Shown here in pieces: positions 1-10,490 of a stretch of DNA of 64,000 nucleotides; position 1 is the first letter of the stretch, and each line of letters opens with the position of its first letter. The stretch covers positions 80,397,311 to 80,461,310 of the forward strand of contig JAYESD010000003.1 in assembly GCA_036927565.1 (NCBI GenBank). Direction: 5' to 3'. A program made the position numbers and the translations under genes. A model generated the notes under the pieces. It was not told where the DNA came from and ran no database searches. It was given only the letters and a program-made list of their open reading frames with translations. This stretch comes from Tuctoria greenei. Its lineage: Eukaryota > Streptophyta > Magnoliopsida > Poales > Poaceae.

Positions 1-379
1 GACGCTCTACGTGTTGATAGAGGCTATTGCCGGAGCTACCAAGCTCCAGCGATGGACAATGCCGGAGCTTCTAAGCTCCGACAACCTCAGGGGACCTTCA
101 CTATCGAAGACTTCGGACCTAAATTCTACAAGTTCGGAGCAAATGCGTCTTCAACAAAACTCAATATCCTTTTGGTACATGTTCACAATCAAATTGTGTA
201 CATCTACCAGGGGGCCAAGTAAAGATAAAGGTGTTGAAGTGTTGAAGACAAAAAGTGAAATTCTCAAAAATTTTGGGGATTTCATTCATCTGGAGACAGG
301 AGATTACATCTGGAGACAAGGGATTACAAAATTGAGGAAGAAGAAGAGAAAATACAAGTGAGAGCTAAAAGAGATGGTC
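1..379 (+). other. Tat interior between pol and antisense ORF
   Basis: No convincing gene. The stretch holds short repeated words built on gccggagct and its reverse complement agctccggc, the same word that recurs in the LTR of this element. In Tat elements the region between pol and the extra ORF is often repeat-rich and non-coding, which fits. Confidence 0.4.
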
Positions 380-3300
380 CTAGACCCCATGGAAGAACTC
401 GGCGACCTTCTGGGCGACCTCCGATACGCTGGCTCGGGTAGCTTCGCCTTCTCCTTCGACAGGGCCTTCAAGCACCGGGTCCAGAGGAAATTGAGGGTTC
501 CGGCTGGTGTAGCACGTCAACACATATTCTGTGACGTTCCTCGCCAGAGATTGCCCCTCGACCTCCAGTTGGTCCGCGATGACGTCGCCCACCTTGGAGA
601 GCTTGCTACCTGCTGCGCTCAACGCCTGTAGCGCAAGGTCCGGCTCCGGCTCCGGATCATCCGGGCGCACGGGGCTGAAACCCATCGGCGTCAGCGCATC
701 ATTGGCCTTGCCCAAGAACTCCCAAATCTGTAGGGAGTTCGCCGTCCTCAAGCTTTTCACCTCTTCCAGGGATCTCTTGGCCGCCGTCAGTTCGGAATTC
801 TCACGGGCGAGGCGCTCAACTTCTTTGGCGTTTTGCTGAATCTTTGCAGCAACCCGCCTCTTAAGTCTTCCGAGCTCCTCCTCCCAAGGGTGGATCTTGT
901 TCCTACGATCGACCAGGTCCTTCTCCCTAGCCTCCACTTTCTTCTCCCGGGCAACAAGGGCACACTCGTATTCGTAGAGTTCCTGCCCCCGCACCCAGGT
1001 CTTCTCCTCTTCCTCGAGGCAGCGCTCTTCCAACTTCTTAGTGCGCTCCTCGAGGCCCTTGTCAGCCAGAGCTACTTTCTCGGCGAGCTCCTCTTCCCTC
1101 CTCAGGACGTCATCCCGCAGCTCCAGGAGTTTCTGCTCTTCGTCCTCGAGCCGTCTCTCCCTCCCTTCGAGTGCCTCTCGGCGCTTGATGAGTGCGGCGT
1201 TGATGGCCTCAAGCTGTTCGTGCCGAGCATTGGCCGCGTCGTTGGCAGCCTTGGCCTGATCGTGGATCTCCCGGGATTGAGCGTCGAGGGCATGAGTCAT
1301 GCTCTCCCTGTCATCCAGCAGCTTGTCCCAGTACTCCAGGCGGATCTTCTCCCGCTTGATCCATTCCTTGTCATCCGCTAGCCTCGACAGCGCCAGCTTG
1401 GTCTCAAAGAGGAGTCGGTTACGCCACCGCCTAAGGGTTTGGCGCTCCTCCTCAAGAGCCTTGCTGTCGTGGAAGAAGGCCAGTTGGACTTGACGCAGGC
1501 TGGAGCAGGCGTTGTCGATAGACATCGACAGCGGGATGGGCTCCGGACCTGCTGGGGTCTCCTCCGCTGGTTCCAGCGGGTCTTCACATACAAAAATTGG
1601 GTCCCACTCTACGAGAGTGGAACCCTGAGCTTCCAAGGCACTAGGGCCGTCCTCCGGGATGGCCTTAGTCGCCATCGAAGAAGGCTCCGCCGCCAAGTCT
1701 TCATTCGCCTCCTCGGGCAGGGAGCCAGCGACTGCGCTTGGGCCCTTCGGCTCGGCCGCAGGTACTACCGGCGTCGTCACCTCCGGAGCAGGAGCTACTA
1801 CTGGCTCCGGCCAGGACACCTCTTCCGAGGGAGGCTCGAGCTCCCTCGCCTCTTCAACCGCCAGCTCTGTGACCGGCGCTCCAACAATCACCGGCTCAGC
1901 GACCGGTGCTTCTGAGGTAACCGGCTCAACTGCCGGGACTTCACCAACACCCAGCTCGTCTGCCGGGATTCCAACCACCTCCGGCTCAACCGCCGAGGCT
2001 TCAACAACTTCCGACTCTGAGGCCGGAATTACCGCTTCCTCCGGCTCAACCGCCGGAGCTTCCATCACTGCAGCACCAGGACCCGAAGCTTCAATCTCCG
2101 GGAGAGGTGCCGCTGGCGTGTCTTCACTCCCGTGGTCCGGCACTACCACGGGAACTTCTGGGGACGAGTCGAGGTTCATGACCACGACAGCCGGCGCTGG
2201 AGCTGTCGCAGCCTCAGCCACCACCTGGGGCGGCACCAGGACAGGAGCAGAAGCTCCCACGGCCTCAGACACTGTGGCCGAGGGTGGAGCCTCACTCCCC
2301 TTCTTGGGGACACTGCAGATGATGAACAAGGAAAATAAACAAACAGTTGCTACAATTAAAAAGTTAACCAAGGTAAAGATCAAAAATTACCTTGGAAGGC
2401 TTCCGCACCAGCTTGCGCGGAACCTTTTTCCCGGACGTTCCGGGCTGGCCATGGTCGGTGTAGGAGCTCCGGGAGGCCCCCCAGAACTTGTCGTAGCCAC
2501 GGGCGTTTCCCGGGTCGAGGCTCTCCTCGATCGGGAGGAACCCCTGGACCTGGAGGCTCCCACCGTCCCAGGTGCCGGAGTCGTGCGCCCGGAGCTAGCA
2601 CCCCAGGAGGGCTCCACCACGGGGACAGACGCGCTCTGGGAGGATCCCACTGCAGGAACAGTATCGTTTCGGAAGGACCCCACTATGGGGACAGTCGCCA
2701 CGGCGGCAGAAGATCTTCCCCCCTGGGGAGAAGGAACCGAGGCGGAAGTAGCGGGCCTGACGGACCTTCCGTCGGCATGTCGCAGCTTCCTCTTCCGGCT
2801 CTCCGGCTCATCCGCCAGCTCCTTGCCCTTGCCGACGACCTCAACCCTCGGCTGTGGGACAGGGGCGGAGCCGTCTTCGGGCACCCCAGGGATCGCTACC
2901 CGGGTGGTTGATCTTCTCTCGACGACACCAAGGTCGTCAAGCGCGGGCATCGTCCGCCGGAGCTCCCTGCTGAACTCCACTTCCACGTTTAGAGGGAGAA
3001 AGGCCGACGGCAGAGTCAAGTCATCTCCGTCGACGTCGATGCCGTGCTGGAATTTCTTGAGGTGGAACTTCAAGGTCTTCCCCACCATGTTGGACTTCAA
3101 CCCGGTCTCAACCCGGTCCTCGTCCATCACGCTGTTGAGGGCCCAGGCGAGCTTCTCCCTCCTCTTCAGCGGCGCCCACCTGTTGGCCAGGAAGTTGCAG
3201 AACACCGCCTGGGGAGTCAATCCTCCCTCCACGCATTGGCGGATCCTGGTCAGGGCAGGGTTGAAAGCTTCCGCCAACACTGGAACTTCACTCCAGATCG

Positions 3301-3841
3301 TCGTGTCGATGCCGGGCAGACCGTCTGGCAGCTCCAACCGCTCATGCTCCTCCACCCTGACGACTATCCAATCTTTCTTCCAGTCATCCCACTTCCCGGA
3401 AGGGAACGACCGGAGGTACTTGATTGGGCACTTCTTGCGCTTCACGAAGTAGTAGAAGCCAAGGTACTCATTGCTCCGGCCGGTTGTGTGAACGGTGAAG
3501 AAGGTTCAGAAGAGCTCGACGCAGGGGGGGATGCCCACCCACATCTCGCAGAAGTGGACAAAGATGGACACGAGGAGAATGGAGTGAGGGCCAAGGTGGT
3601 ATAGCTGTAGACCATAGAAGTCTAGCAGCATCAAGAAGAAAGAAGAAAAAGGTGGGATCAACCCCACCATAGCGTACGAAGAAAAGTACACCATCTCGCC
3701 AACGCGCTCCTTCTCAAAGGGGAGCTCTCCACCGGCACGGACCAAGCGGTTGAAGAAGTCCGAGGACCACCCCATGAGGGCCCGGACCTTCTTCAAATCG
3801 TTGTCAGTCTTCAAGCGACTCTCACGCAGACCCAACTCCAT
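380..3841 (-). pseudogene. Antisense ORF of Tat element 1 (Transposase_28 / putative gypsy-type domain, coiled coil)
   Basis: This reads opposite to its element. The ATG at 3841 precedes a globular N-terminal domain with the motif HSILLVSIFVHFCEMW and, further on, a conserved tryptophan-rich KWDDWKKDWIVV stretch; this matches the plant family called putative gypsy-type transposon (Transposase_28), whose function is unknown. A Pro/Ala/Val/Glu-rich region with degenerate repeats follows, then about 280 residues of charged heptad-like coiled coil, then a globular tail. Two same-frame stops break it. The stop at 2389-2387 is removed by a 78-base intron (2313-2390). The stop at 3508-3506 (TGA, codon 112) stands where the family usually has arginine, and one C-to-T change at a CGA codon would explain it. 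Spliced length is about 1,127 codons. I call it a near-intact relic. Confidence 0.75.
2313..2390 (-). other. Predicted 78-bp intron in antisense ORF of Tat element 1
   Basis: On the minus strand the donor is AAG|GTAATT and the acceptor is CATCTGCAG|TG, with a T-rich tract before the acceptor and a possible branch site (TTAAC). Removing it keeps the reading frame, joining ...GSLP to SVPKKG... through a split serine codon. The second Tat element has a 74-bp intron at the equivalent position (38330-38403), also after two bases of a codon. Confidence 0.7.
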
Positions 3842-4351
3842 CGCAGCACAGCTAGGCAAGAGAAGAGGAGCGAAGTACGAGTCGGGAGCTTGAGCGCAAG
3901 ATCAGATGAGAGGCATAAAGAATTCCCGATGGTGCGCGCTTTCCTTCTTAAGTAAGCCCTCGCAACGCTTGGATGGAAACCGCAGGGAAGTCGAAGATAC
4001 TACTCAAGAATTCAACCCAGCCGATGACAAGAGGGCCCGGGACCACCCCGAGGATCAAGTCGAGGCTCTTACCCAGGCGAACGGTTGTCATCACGAGGCG
4101 GGAAACCCAAAGGCGGCGGCCTGACAGGGCGCGCGGAACCGATACGGTTTTCGTATCGGGAACCGGCGACCTTCAATTGCGTGGGATCCGCACGCCAAAG
4201 ATTTCATCTACCGCCTGAGGTGCGCCACGCGGCGGGATCTAACCGTAAAACCCTGCCAACGGCACCTCCGAAGACCCTTGAAGACCCAGTTCAAGAGTCG
4301 CAAGGATGGACCCACCTCTGACGGAATGACTTCACTTCAATGATCTTCCTC

Positions 4352-4373
4352 GGAGGTAGGTCCAGGGGGTCAC
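4352..4373 (+). other. Polypurine tract of Tat element 1
   Basis: A purine-rich run (ggaggtaggtccagggggtcac) ends exactly at the LTR start TGTCGGTACC. It resembles the tract of the second Tat element, which on its own coding strand reads ggtggaaccaggggccac before TGTCGGTACC. This is the expected primer for plus-strand DNA synthesis and fixes the orientation. Confidence 0.75.
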
Positions 4374-5208
4374 TGTCGGTACCTAAAAACCGTACACCCC
4401 TTGAAGTTACAAAGATTTTAAAGAAAAGCCATCTACTTGGTTTGAAGACCCTCGGAGGTTCACTTGTCAGACATGACCGGACCCGCTTCTCCAACATGGT
4501 TAATCCCTGGGTCGCCACGTGTACGACTAACCCGGAGCTACCGCCCACAAGGGGGAAGCTCCGGGCCACGTACCGAAACGGCACCTCCGGACTTAACCCC
4601 AGACCGAGAGAAGCTCCGGACCTGACACGTGTCTAATAGCCCCGGAGCTACCTGCTTCCCACAGCAAGCTCCGGAGCTACCACGTGTCAAATCGTCGGAC
4701 CTACTAGCCTCTAACCTCCGGAAGACCTTGTAACAGCTCCGGATCTTCAAAGGAGAGCCAAGGACTTCAAGACCCGATTTAATGTCATTAATGCCATATT
4801 AATGACACTTAAACGGACGATCTTAACACCAGTAACGGCACTGTCGGAGCCCGTTACAGGATCATTAACAACAATTAATTGTGTATCAATACTAGTAACC
4901 GCCGGGGCCACGTGTCGGGCCAGGCTAGCTTGTAAAGGCCTGTCCTTGTACTATAAAAGGACAGGCCGACGATACACACGACGTTCACAGACGTTCACAG
5001 ACGTTGACAAGCAATCATACGTGACAAGCTAATACAACACCAACACACCCGTGGAGTAGGGTATTACGCTCAGGCGGCCCGAACCACGTAAATCCTTGTG
5101 TCTCCGGGGTTAAACTGCAATTCACCTTCTTGAGTCTCCGCGCGCCCACACCGAACTTCAAACTCCCCAATCACTTTAGCAGTGTAGGGAGATCTGCCGG
5201 CTCCAACA
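4374..5208 (+). repeat. 3' LTR of Tat element 1 (835 bp)
   Basis: It starts TGTCGGTACC and ends CTCCAACA, the TG...CA form of LTRs. The left boundary is set by the polypurine tract and the right boundary by the resumption of hAT coding sequence. It contains a TATA box at 4952 and four perfect CACGTG hexamers (4516, 4626, 4681, 4909) upstream of it. The first ten bases match the sense-strand start of the second Tat element's LTR. Confidence 0.8.
4909..4959 (+). promoter_or_regulatory. LTR promoter core of Tat element 1
   Basis: TATAAAAG at 4952-4959 lies about 40 bases after a CACGTG box and about 250 bases before the LTR end, the usual place for the U3/R border. A repeated gacgttcacagacgtt motif follows it. 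The TATA direction agrees with the polypurine tract. Confidence 0.6.
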
Positions 5209-5886
5209 GTCGACAGTGACGGACAATGGATCCAACTTCAAGGCTGTTGGAAGAATCCTAATGGAGAGGATTCCAACTCTGTTTTGGACACCTTGTGCAG
5301 CCCTGTTTGGATTTGTTGTTGGAGGACATTGGAAAAATAAAGGAGTTTCATAGTTGCATTACTCACGCGAAGTAGGTGACTCGATTCATCTATAAGCATG
5401 GGAGATTGTTGGACACCATGAGGGAGAAAATTGGTGGGGATCTTGTGAGGCCTGCTGTAACTCGATTTGCTACCTCGTTTCTCACATTAGCAAGCATGCA
5501 AAGGCATAAGCAAGGCCTAAGAGGTCTCTTTGTGAGTGAGGAATGGCATCAAAAGCAACCCCTTGATGCTTCAAGAGTTTGAATGGGAGAATGAGTGGGT
5601 TGATGAGAATGTTGAGGATGAAGCAATCCCTTGGAGGGTTGTGGATGAAGTAGTTGGAGCAACCGAGCATCTAAGAGGGAGAAATTTGCCTAGGGTTGCG
5701 GCTGCTCGTAGTTCTTCCTCTTCTATGCACACATACACAAGGAAGCGTGCCAGGACATTACCTGCTATTTCAGAGCCTCCCGCTGTAGGTGATGTTGAAG
5801 ATGAAGATTCGGATGAAGAAATGGAGATGGAGACTCAAGGAGGTGTAGGTGGAGATGGAGATGGAGACGGATCAGCTGGAGACTAG
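5209..5886 (+). pseudogene. hAT-family transposase, C-terminal fragment
   Basis: From 5216 the translation reads VTDNGSNFKAVGR, then WTPCAA, then CLDLLLEDIGKIKEF, then TRFIYKHGRLLDTMR, the order seen in plant hAT transposases of the DUF659 type. TDNGSNF includes a conserved acidic residue of the catalytic domain. The reading breaks at about 5305 (two bases lost after CAA, where a His-Cys is usual), meets an in-frame TAG after HAK near 5370, and then jumps from FVSEEWHQK to LQEFEWENEWVDE near 5555, skipping the dimerisation region. A serine-rich and acidic tail runs to a TAG at 5884. The 5' part lies across the inserted Tat element. This gene cannot make transposase. Confidence 0.75.
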
Positions 5887-6494
5887 GCTGGAGATGAATT
5901 CCAGCTTCTAGATGATTTGCTAGACTGAATTGTGGCTGTTTCTAGACTGTTTCATGGCTGTTTCTATTATGTGTCTGATCTGAACTCAACAATTGATTTT
6001 CCTGGTTTTCTATTATGTTTCATGGTTGTTTTCATTATGTTGCTTCAGGTTCAGGTTTATTCCCATATGCATGTTCTTTTCATTCATATGTTTGCACTTT
6101 CCAGCCTTCAATTGCAGGTTCAGTCAATTGCTATTGTATGGAGCAGAAAACAGCATTACAATAGGTATGTAATTATGATTCAGTCATATGTTTCATGCTA
6201 CATAATATTCTGATTTTTTTACAAACTAATCTTAACTGTTTTTTATGCAATATATGGTTCAAACTGCTGCTGTTTTATAGATAAAACTCCTGTTCTGTGA
6301 TCTGATTGAAAAATCCCTGGTATGCAATTTATTTCCTTGTAAATATGTATCAAGTTATCAATTGTTTCTCTGTTTCTGCTGTTGTTTTTGCTAATCTGAA
6401 CTGTTTTTGCTGTTGTTGTAATGCTGTTTTCAACCTTCTGCTGTTTTAAACTGTTGCTGTTCAATGGATTAAACTTCTGTTGTTTGTTGTATAA

Positions 6495-6497
<3 letters not shown>
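5887..6497 (+). other. hAT 3' non-coding region
   Basis: AT- and T-rich sequence with repeated ctgttgttt and tgtttctg words. No reading frame with family resemblance. It lies between the hAT stop codon and the terminal repeat region and is best read as the 3' untranslated and subterminal part of the transposon. Confidence 0.4.

Positions 6498-6566
<69 letters not shown>
6498..6566. repeat. (TA)n microsatellite
   Basis: An uninterrupted TA dinucleotide run of 69 bases lies inside the hAT 3' region. A second short (TA) stretch follows after gttgac. Confidence 0.95.
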
Positions 6567-6570
<4 letters not shown>

Positions 6571-6730
6571 ACATATATATATAGTGTCGACTAGAAATGT
6601 CGTCAAAAATATCTTGGACAACTAGGGGGTCGACTAGGGTCGACTAATTGCCCTAGTCGACGATTAATCGATTAGTCATCCTACTCAGTGCTTAGGCGAC
6701 TAGGGTCGACTAGACGACTAATGAACCTTG
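6567..6730 (+). repeat. hAT subterminal repeats and probable right end
   Basis: The words gtcgactag and cctagtcgac occur many times in both orientations, as in hAT subterminal regions where transposase binds. The proposed end ...ACTAATGAACCTTG gives, on the other strand, a terminus starting CAAGGTTCATTAGTC, plausible for hAT. The next eight bases, gtctaatg, would be the target duplication, but the left end is outside the window. Confidence 0.5.
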
Positions 6731-6738
6731 GTCTAATG

Positions 6739-8200
6739 CCATCGTTGGTTGCACCCGATTCGGCGGTGGGTGGGCTGGGAAGGAGGAGGCTGGTGGGATT
6801 TCAGGGTTTTCATGTAGTCGTGCATGACGGGGGGGGGGGGGGGGGGGGGGGGGGGCTGCATGAAAATCGTATCGAGCGTGGGCGCTTGGGGGCTCACATG
6901 TGGAACTCAGCGGGTGTGGATGTAGACGAGCTGTTTTGGCTGGTAGATCGAAACTGGAACTGAGTCTCATCAAACGTGACATGCCATGAAGTCAGGACAC
7001 GTTTGGTAGAGGGATTAAAGCACCGGTATCCCTTGGTATCAATCGGATAGCCGATAAAAATACACGGCCGCAGATCTGGGTGCAGTGCCCATGGTATTGG
7101 GAAATCAGAGGCAACCAAAGGTGCGCAAGTAGTCGTATGAAGGCTGGCGTCCGAGAAGAATTTCATATGGTGTGCAGTTGTGACGAGAGTGACATGGATG
7201 GCGATTTAGCAAGTAGGTTGCCGTGGCGAGGGCATCTGGCCAGAACGTGAGAGGAGTTAACGCATGCAAGAGCATAGTGCACATGCTGTCATTGAGTGTT
7301 CGTATCACACACTCAACGCGACTGTTCTGTTGCGAGGTATAGGGGCATGTGAGTTGGGACACGATCCCATGAGCAGCGAAAAAGGAGCGAGCGGCGAGAT
7401 TGTCAAATTCCTTGCCATTGTCAGAGCGAATGCAGGAAAACGGCCGATGAAACTGGGTGAGCACGAAGGCGTGAAAAGAAATAATTATGGGTAGAGCATC
7501 GGATTTGTGACGTAGCGGAAAACTCCAAGCGAAGTGGGAGAAGTCATCTAGAATAACTAGATAAAACTTAAACCCGGAGTTGCTTGGGATTGGAGACGTC
7601 CAAACATCACAATGTAACAATTGGAATGGAAAATAAGAGACTATAGAAGACTGTTGAAAGGGCAGCCGGACATGCTTGCCAAGTTGGCATGACTCACATA
7701 TGTGACTGTCAGCCTTAACACAACGAAAATCAAGTTGGTGACGTAGACGCTTAAGCTGCCCGTGACCAGGATGTCCAAGGCGCGCGTGCCAAATGTCGGA
7801 GTCAAGACATGCAAGGAAGCTTCAAGGTGTCTTTATATTATTTGATGGCTGGTGAAGGTGGTACAGATCACTGGTGGAGTCACATCGGAGAAGAGTCGTC
7901 CCCATTCGGTAGTCCTTAATAGAGAATCCAAAAGGGTCAAAAACGACAGAGACAAAATTATCACGTGTTAAAGCACGAACGGAAATGAGATTTTTTACAA
8001 GATTTGGTGATATGAAGACATTATTTAGCTGAAGAGGAGACTTGTTTGTGGTGATCGTGGCACGACCAACTCGGTGTACACGAAGAAGTGCACTGTTGCC
8101 CATGATGATGTTGGAGGCAGAGGATGGTGCAGAAGAGGAAAGTACAATACCGTAGTTGTTTGCCATATGTGAGCTCACCCCAGTGTCGAGGACTCAATCA
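6739..8200 (-). pseudogene. copia protease-integrase region (Ale-like)
   Basis: The protease signature reads VLDTGVSSHMANN at about 8196-8158, preceded by TGA where tryptophan is usual. Then comes the GAG-pre-integrase region (the HLGH-type segment lies near 7800-7620 in a broken frame) and the integrase core (LHCDVWTSP, VILDDFSHFAW, IRSDNGKEF, SRVECVIRTLN; family form is VER). D, D and E of the DDE triad are visible at CDVW, SDNGKEF and VEC. The frame shifts near 7130 into YPIDTKGYRCFNP and again near 6960 into a Pro-rich spacer containing a run of prolines coded by the C tract. Reverse transcriptase is absent. Confidence 0.7.
6829..6855 (+). repeat. 27-base poly-G tract
   Basis: An unbroken G run on the plus strand inside the copia Pro-rich spacer (C run, proline codons, on the coding strand). 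It could form a G-quadruplex. Length should be treated with caution because homopolymers are error-prone in sequencing. Confidence 0.9.
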
Positions 8201-8209
8201 TTGCCGGTG

Positions 8210-9346
8210 TAGTGATTGGGCGATGGGACACTCTGTAGAGCAGTGGCAAGTCCCGCCAGCAACTGCGACGCGTGCATGCCGATCAGTGTAGGTTGGCATG
8301 TGGTTGGCAACCAGTGCCTGCTGATTATAGTTGGCCAGACACGGGCCTAGGATGCCCGAGTTTGACGGTCGCCAGAGAGGCATTTGCCAGGCCTAGACAA
8401 CCCCGGTCCAGGGTTGTAGTTGGCATCCCATGGTGTGCGAGGAGCAACAGTCGTGGTGTTGCCTGGAGTTGCACCGCAATTGTTTTGTTCACGGCCTTTG
8501 TTCTGCTTGCAGCGACCACGACCACCTCTACCAATTTTGTTCACGGAAGACGCGTTCTGGTCGGGCGCCTTGTTCGTCGTCGAAGAAGTCGAGGCCGCAG
8601 AAGTAGACGAAGATTTGGAGGATGCAAGGAGAGCTGTATTGGCCTCCATCTTTGCGGTGTGAGCTTGTCGCACCTCATCTTGAAGAAGATAGTTGCACAT
8701 GAATAGAAACGTGGGCAGCGGTTTGGATGCCGTAAGGACAGAGATGGCGTGGCTAAACTTGGCGCTCAGCCCGCGGAACGCGTTGATGACCATGGACGCA
8801 TCGGAGACGGGATGGCCAACATCGCGCAGGAGATCTGCAAGCTCCTTCAAGCGACCGAAATAGTTGGAGATGCTCAGATCGCCTTGGAACAGGCTGTGGA
8901 ACTCTTGGGGTGCGAAGACTGCACGCTGGTCGGCGTTGTCCAGGAACTACCCGCAGATGTCAGTCCACAGAGAGTACACCGTAGGTCGCTGGGACCGAAT
9001 CATCCGTAGGGTGCTGGGACCGAATCATCTTCATCAGGCTTGTGGTGATGGAGTTATACAGCCATGACATGATGCACTAGTCAATTTGTAACCATTCGAC
9101 ATTGTGCCACATGCTGTGAGCATCGATCGAGCCGTCGACGTGATCTATGATGCCAAACTTCTGGAACGTCGCGTCGAAGAATGCACTCCAAAGCGAGAAA
9201 TTGGAGTACAGTACAATGGGGACGTGGTTGCGAATATTCACATGGTGAATAACGGAGGCAGCCACAAGAGGTATGGAGGACTCGGCGAATGGGTTGGCAG
9301 AGGAGAAAGAAGATCTGACAATGGAAGAAGTTGAACTTGTAGTCAT
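8210..9346 (-). pseudogene. copia gag (Ale-like)
   Basis: The N-terminus at 9346 starts MTTSSTSSIVRSSF and continues into VPIVLYSNFSLWSAFFDATFQKFG, the usual gag opening of Ale-type elements (a variant of NYSKW..FF). After a break near 9077 and a region carrying a short direct repeat (ggtcgctgggaccgaatcatc, about 8979-9031), gag resumes at 8850 with MKELADLLRDVGHPVSD and FRGLSAKF, followed by a Ser/Thr-rich and then Gly/Arg-rich nucleic-acid-binding tail (GRGGRGRCKQNKGR). It is broken by frameshifts. Confidence 0.65.
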
Positions 9347-9378
9347 AGCGAAGGTGCGGAAGATGGATAGATCAGGTT

Positions 9379-9390
9379 AGTCTGGTACCA
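9379..9390 (-). other. Primer-binding site of Ale-like copia
   Basis: On the minus strand the LTR end CTCTACA is followed at once by TGGTACCAGA, close to the initiator-methionine tRNA site TGGTATCAGAGC used by most copia elements. Two bases differ from the usual form. Confidence 0.6.
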
Positions 9391-9527
9391 TGTAGAGAGA
9401 ATCACCGATGATTATATTGAGGCAAAGGGTACACTTTATATAGACTAGCTAGTGTAGTGTGAAACTAAAGCTAAACCCTTTCACACTATACTAGTGTGAA
9501 ATCAAGGCTAAGCCCTTTCACACTACA
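9391..9527 (-). repeat. 5' LTR of Ale-like copia (137 bp)
   Basis: On the minus strand it reads TGTAG...CTACA, with five-base inverted ends. A TATA motif (TATATAAAG, minus) lies near 9435-9445. Inside are two copies of a tttcacacta / tagtgtgaaa word. The partner LTR is not in the window, so the outer boundary rests only on the inverted ends. Confidence 0.55.
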
Positions 9528-9532
9528 CAAAT

Positions 9533-10490
9533 TCATATGCTAACATTAATGAAGACTCAGTCCAGTCTTCACTAGGAATGGTTGTTTCTACAGTATTTGT
9601 TAGATTAGTTCCATCTTCTCAATGAGTCAAAGCTATACAGATATTCTGTGTTTGAAAACTTCCACTATATTATATGTGACATGTGTACCGGTTGTTAAGG
9701 TGAGGCTTGGCCTCTCATTTGACGATTGCCTTGAAACTCATGACCTGACATGCTAAGTAGGGCATCTTCTGATGACATGCAGATGGCTAACTGTCCCAAA
9801 TGATCTTCTTTCTGTGCTCAAGTTTGCTTGATTCATGCCAGTGGTATATGTTCTTAAAGCTCTTCTGTACTTTGGTGGCCTGTCATGATTTAATCATAGG
9901 GGTACATTTCTCTAATTTGCTCAGTAGTGACCTTTTTGAACGAGTGGATTGGTTGTGACAACTGTGGCCATCATGTAAAATAATTCTTGGAGCTCAATAA
10001 ATTATATTTATATCCTATGAGTTTTTAATCATTTTTTGTTTGACCACATCATTTTATTTAGTTTTGTCTGTCATGTACAGTTATGCATTACTGCCACTAT
10101 TGCAAATTGCTTTTGCATTTTCTAGTTTTGCTTCTGGTAACGGAATACACAGGCCTGTCATGATTTACTCATAGGGGTACATTTCTCTAATTTGCTCAGT
10201 AGTGACCTTTTTGAACGAGTGGATTGGTTGTGACAACTGTGGTCATCATGTAAAATAATTCTTGGAGCTCAATAAATTATATTTATGTCCTATGAGTTTT
10301 TTAATCATTTTTTGTTGGACCACATCATTTTATTTAGTTTTGTCTGTCATGTACAGTTATGTATTACTGCCACTATTGCAAATTGCTTTTGCATTTTCTA
10401 GTTTTGCTTCTGGTAAAGGCATACACTTTGACACTCATTATCTCACCTTTAGCTTCATGCTAATGCCAACTGCGTAATCATGCTTTTCAG
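9533..10490. other. Upstream/intronic region of NPH3-like relic
   Basis: AT-rich sequence with no coding signal apart from the following exon. It contains a 275-bp direct tandem duplication (listed separately). It is probably promoter, 5' UTR or first intron of the NPH3-like gene; the first coding exon was not found. Confidence 0.4.
9877..10426. repeat. 275-bp tandem duplication
   Basis: The segment starting ggcctgtcatgattta at 9877 is repeated starting at 10152 and continues to the ttttgcttctggtaa word near 10420. The two copies differ at only a handful of positions, so the duplication is recent. It lies just before the 10491 exon. Confidence 0.9.

Larger units (their letters stand above)
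1..5208 (+). mobile_element. Tat-lineage Ty3/gypsy retrotransposon, 3' half only
   Basis: Only the 3' part of this element lies in the window: an antisense ORF (380-3841), a polypurine tract (4352-4373) and the 3' LTR (4374-5208). Gag and pol would lie left of base 1. Orientation is plus, shown by the purine tract just before the LTR and the TATA box on the plus strand inside the LTR. An extra ORF antisense to the element between pol and the 3' LTR is a known trait of the Tat/Grande-like gypsy lineage. The layout mirrors that of the second Tat element at 35321-57100, which supports the reading. The element interrupts a hAT transposase gene that resumes at 5209. The left LTR is not visible, so target duplication cannot be tested; the first five flanking bases are gtcga. 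Confidence 0.8.
6739..9527 (-). mobile_element. Ale/Retrofit-like Ty1/copia element, 3' truncated
   Basis: Going down the minus strand: a short 5' LTR (9391-9527), a primer-binding site, gag, protease and integrase. The element ends before reverse transcriptase, where the hAT terminus abuts it at about 6731. The short LTR and the gag style (no tryptophan-rich core, a long Ser/Thr-rich linker, polyproline spacer after integrase) fit the Ale lineage. Flanking bases after the LTR are caaat (9528-9532). The 3' LTR and RT/RNase H presumably lie on the other side of the hAT insertion, outside the window. Confidence 0.65.

Noticed and set aside
1659..3452. A 597-codon open frame on the plus strand
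   Set aside because: It is the mirror of the antisense Tat ORF. Its Ser/Thr/Gly/Ala-rich text is the complement of the Pro/Ala/Glu repeats and it has no motif of its own; the minus strand carries the domain and coiled coil.
5380..5582. Separate small gene starting with TRFIYKHGRLL
   Set aside because: It is in frame with upstream hAT text across one TAG and belongs to the hAT transposase relic.
6688..6982. Glycine-run or proline-run peptide around the poly-G tract as a small gene
   Set aside because: The run is part of the copia spacer after integrase; frames on both strands are forced open by the homopolymer.
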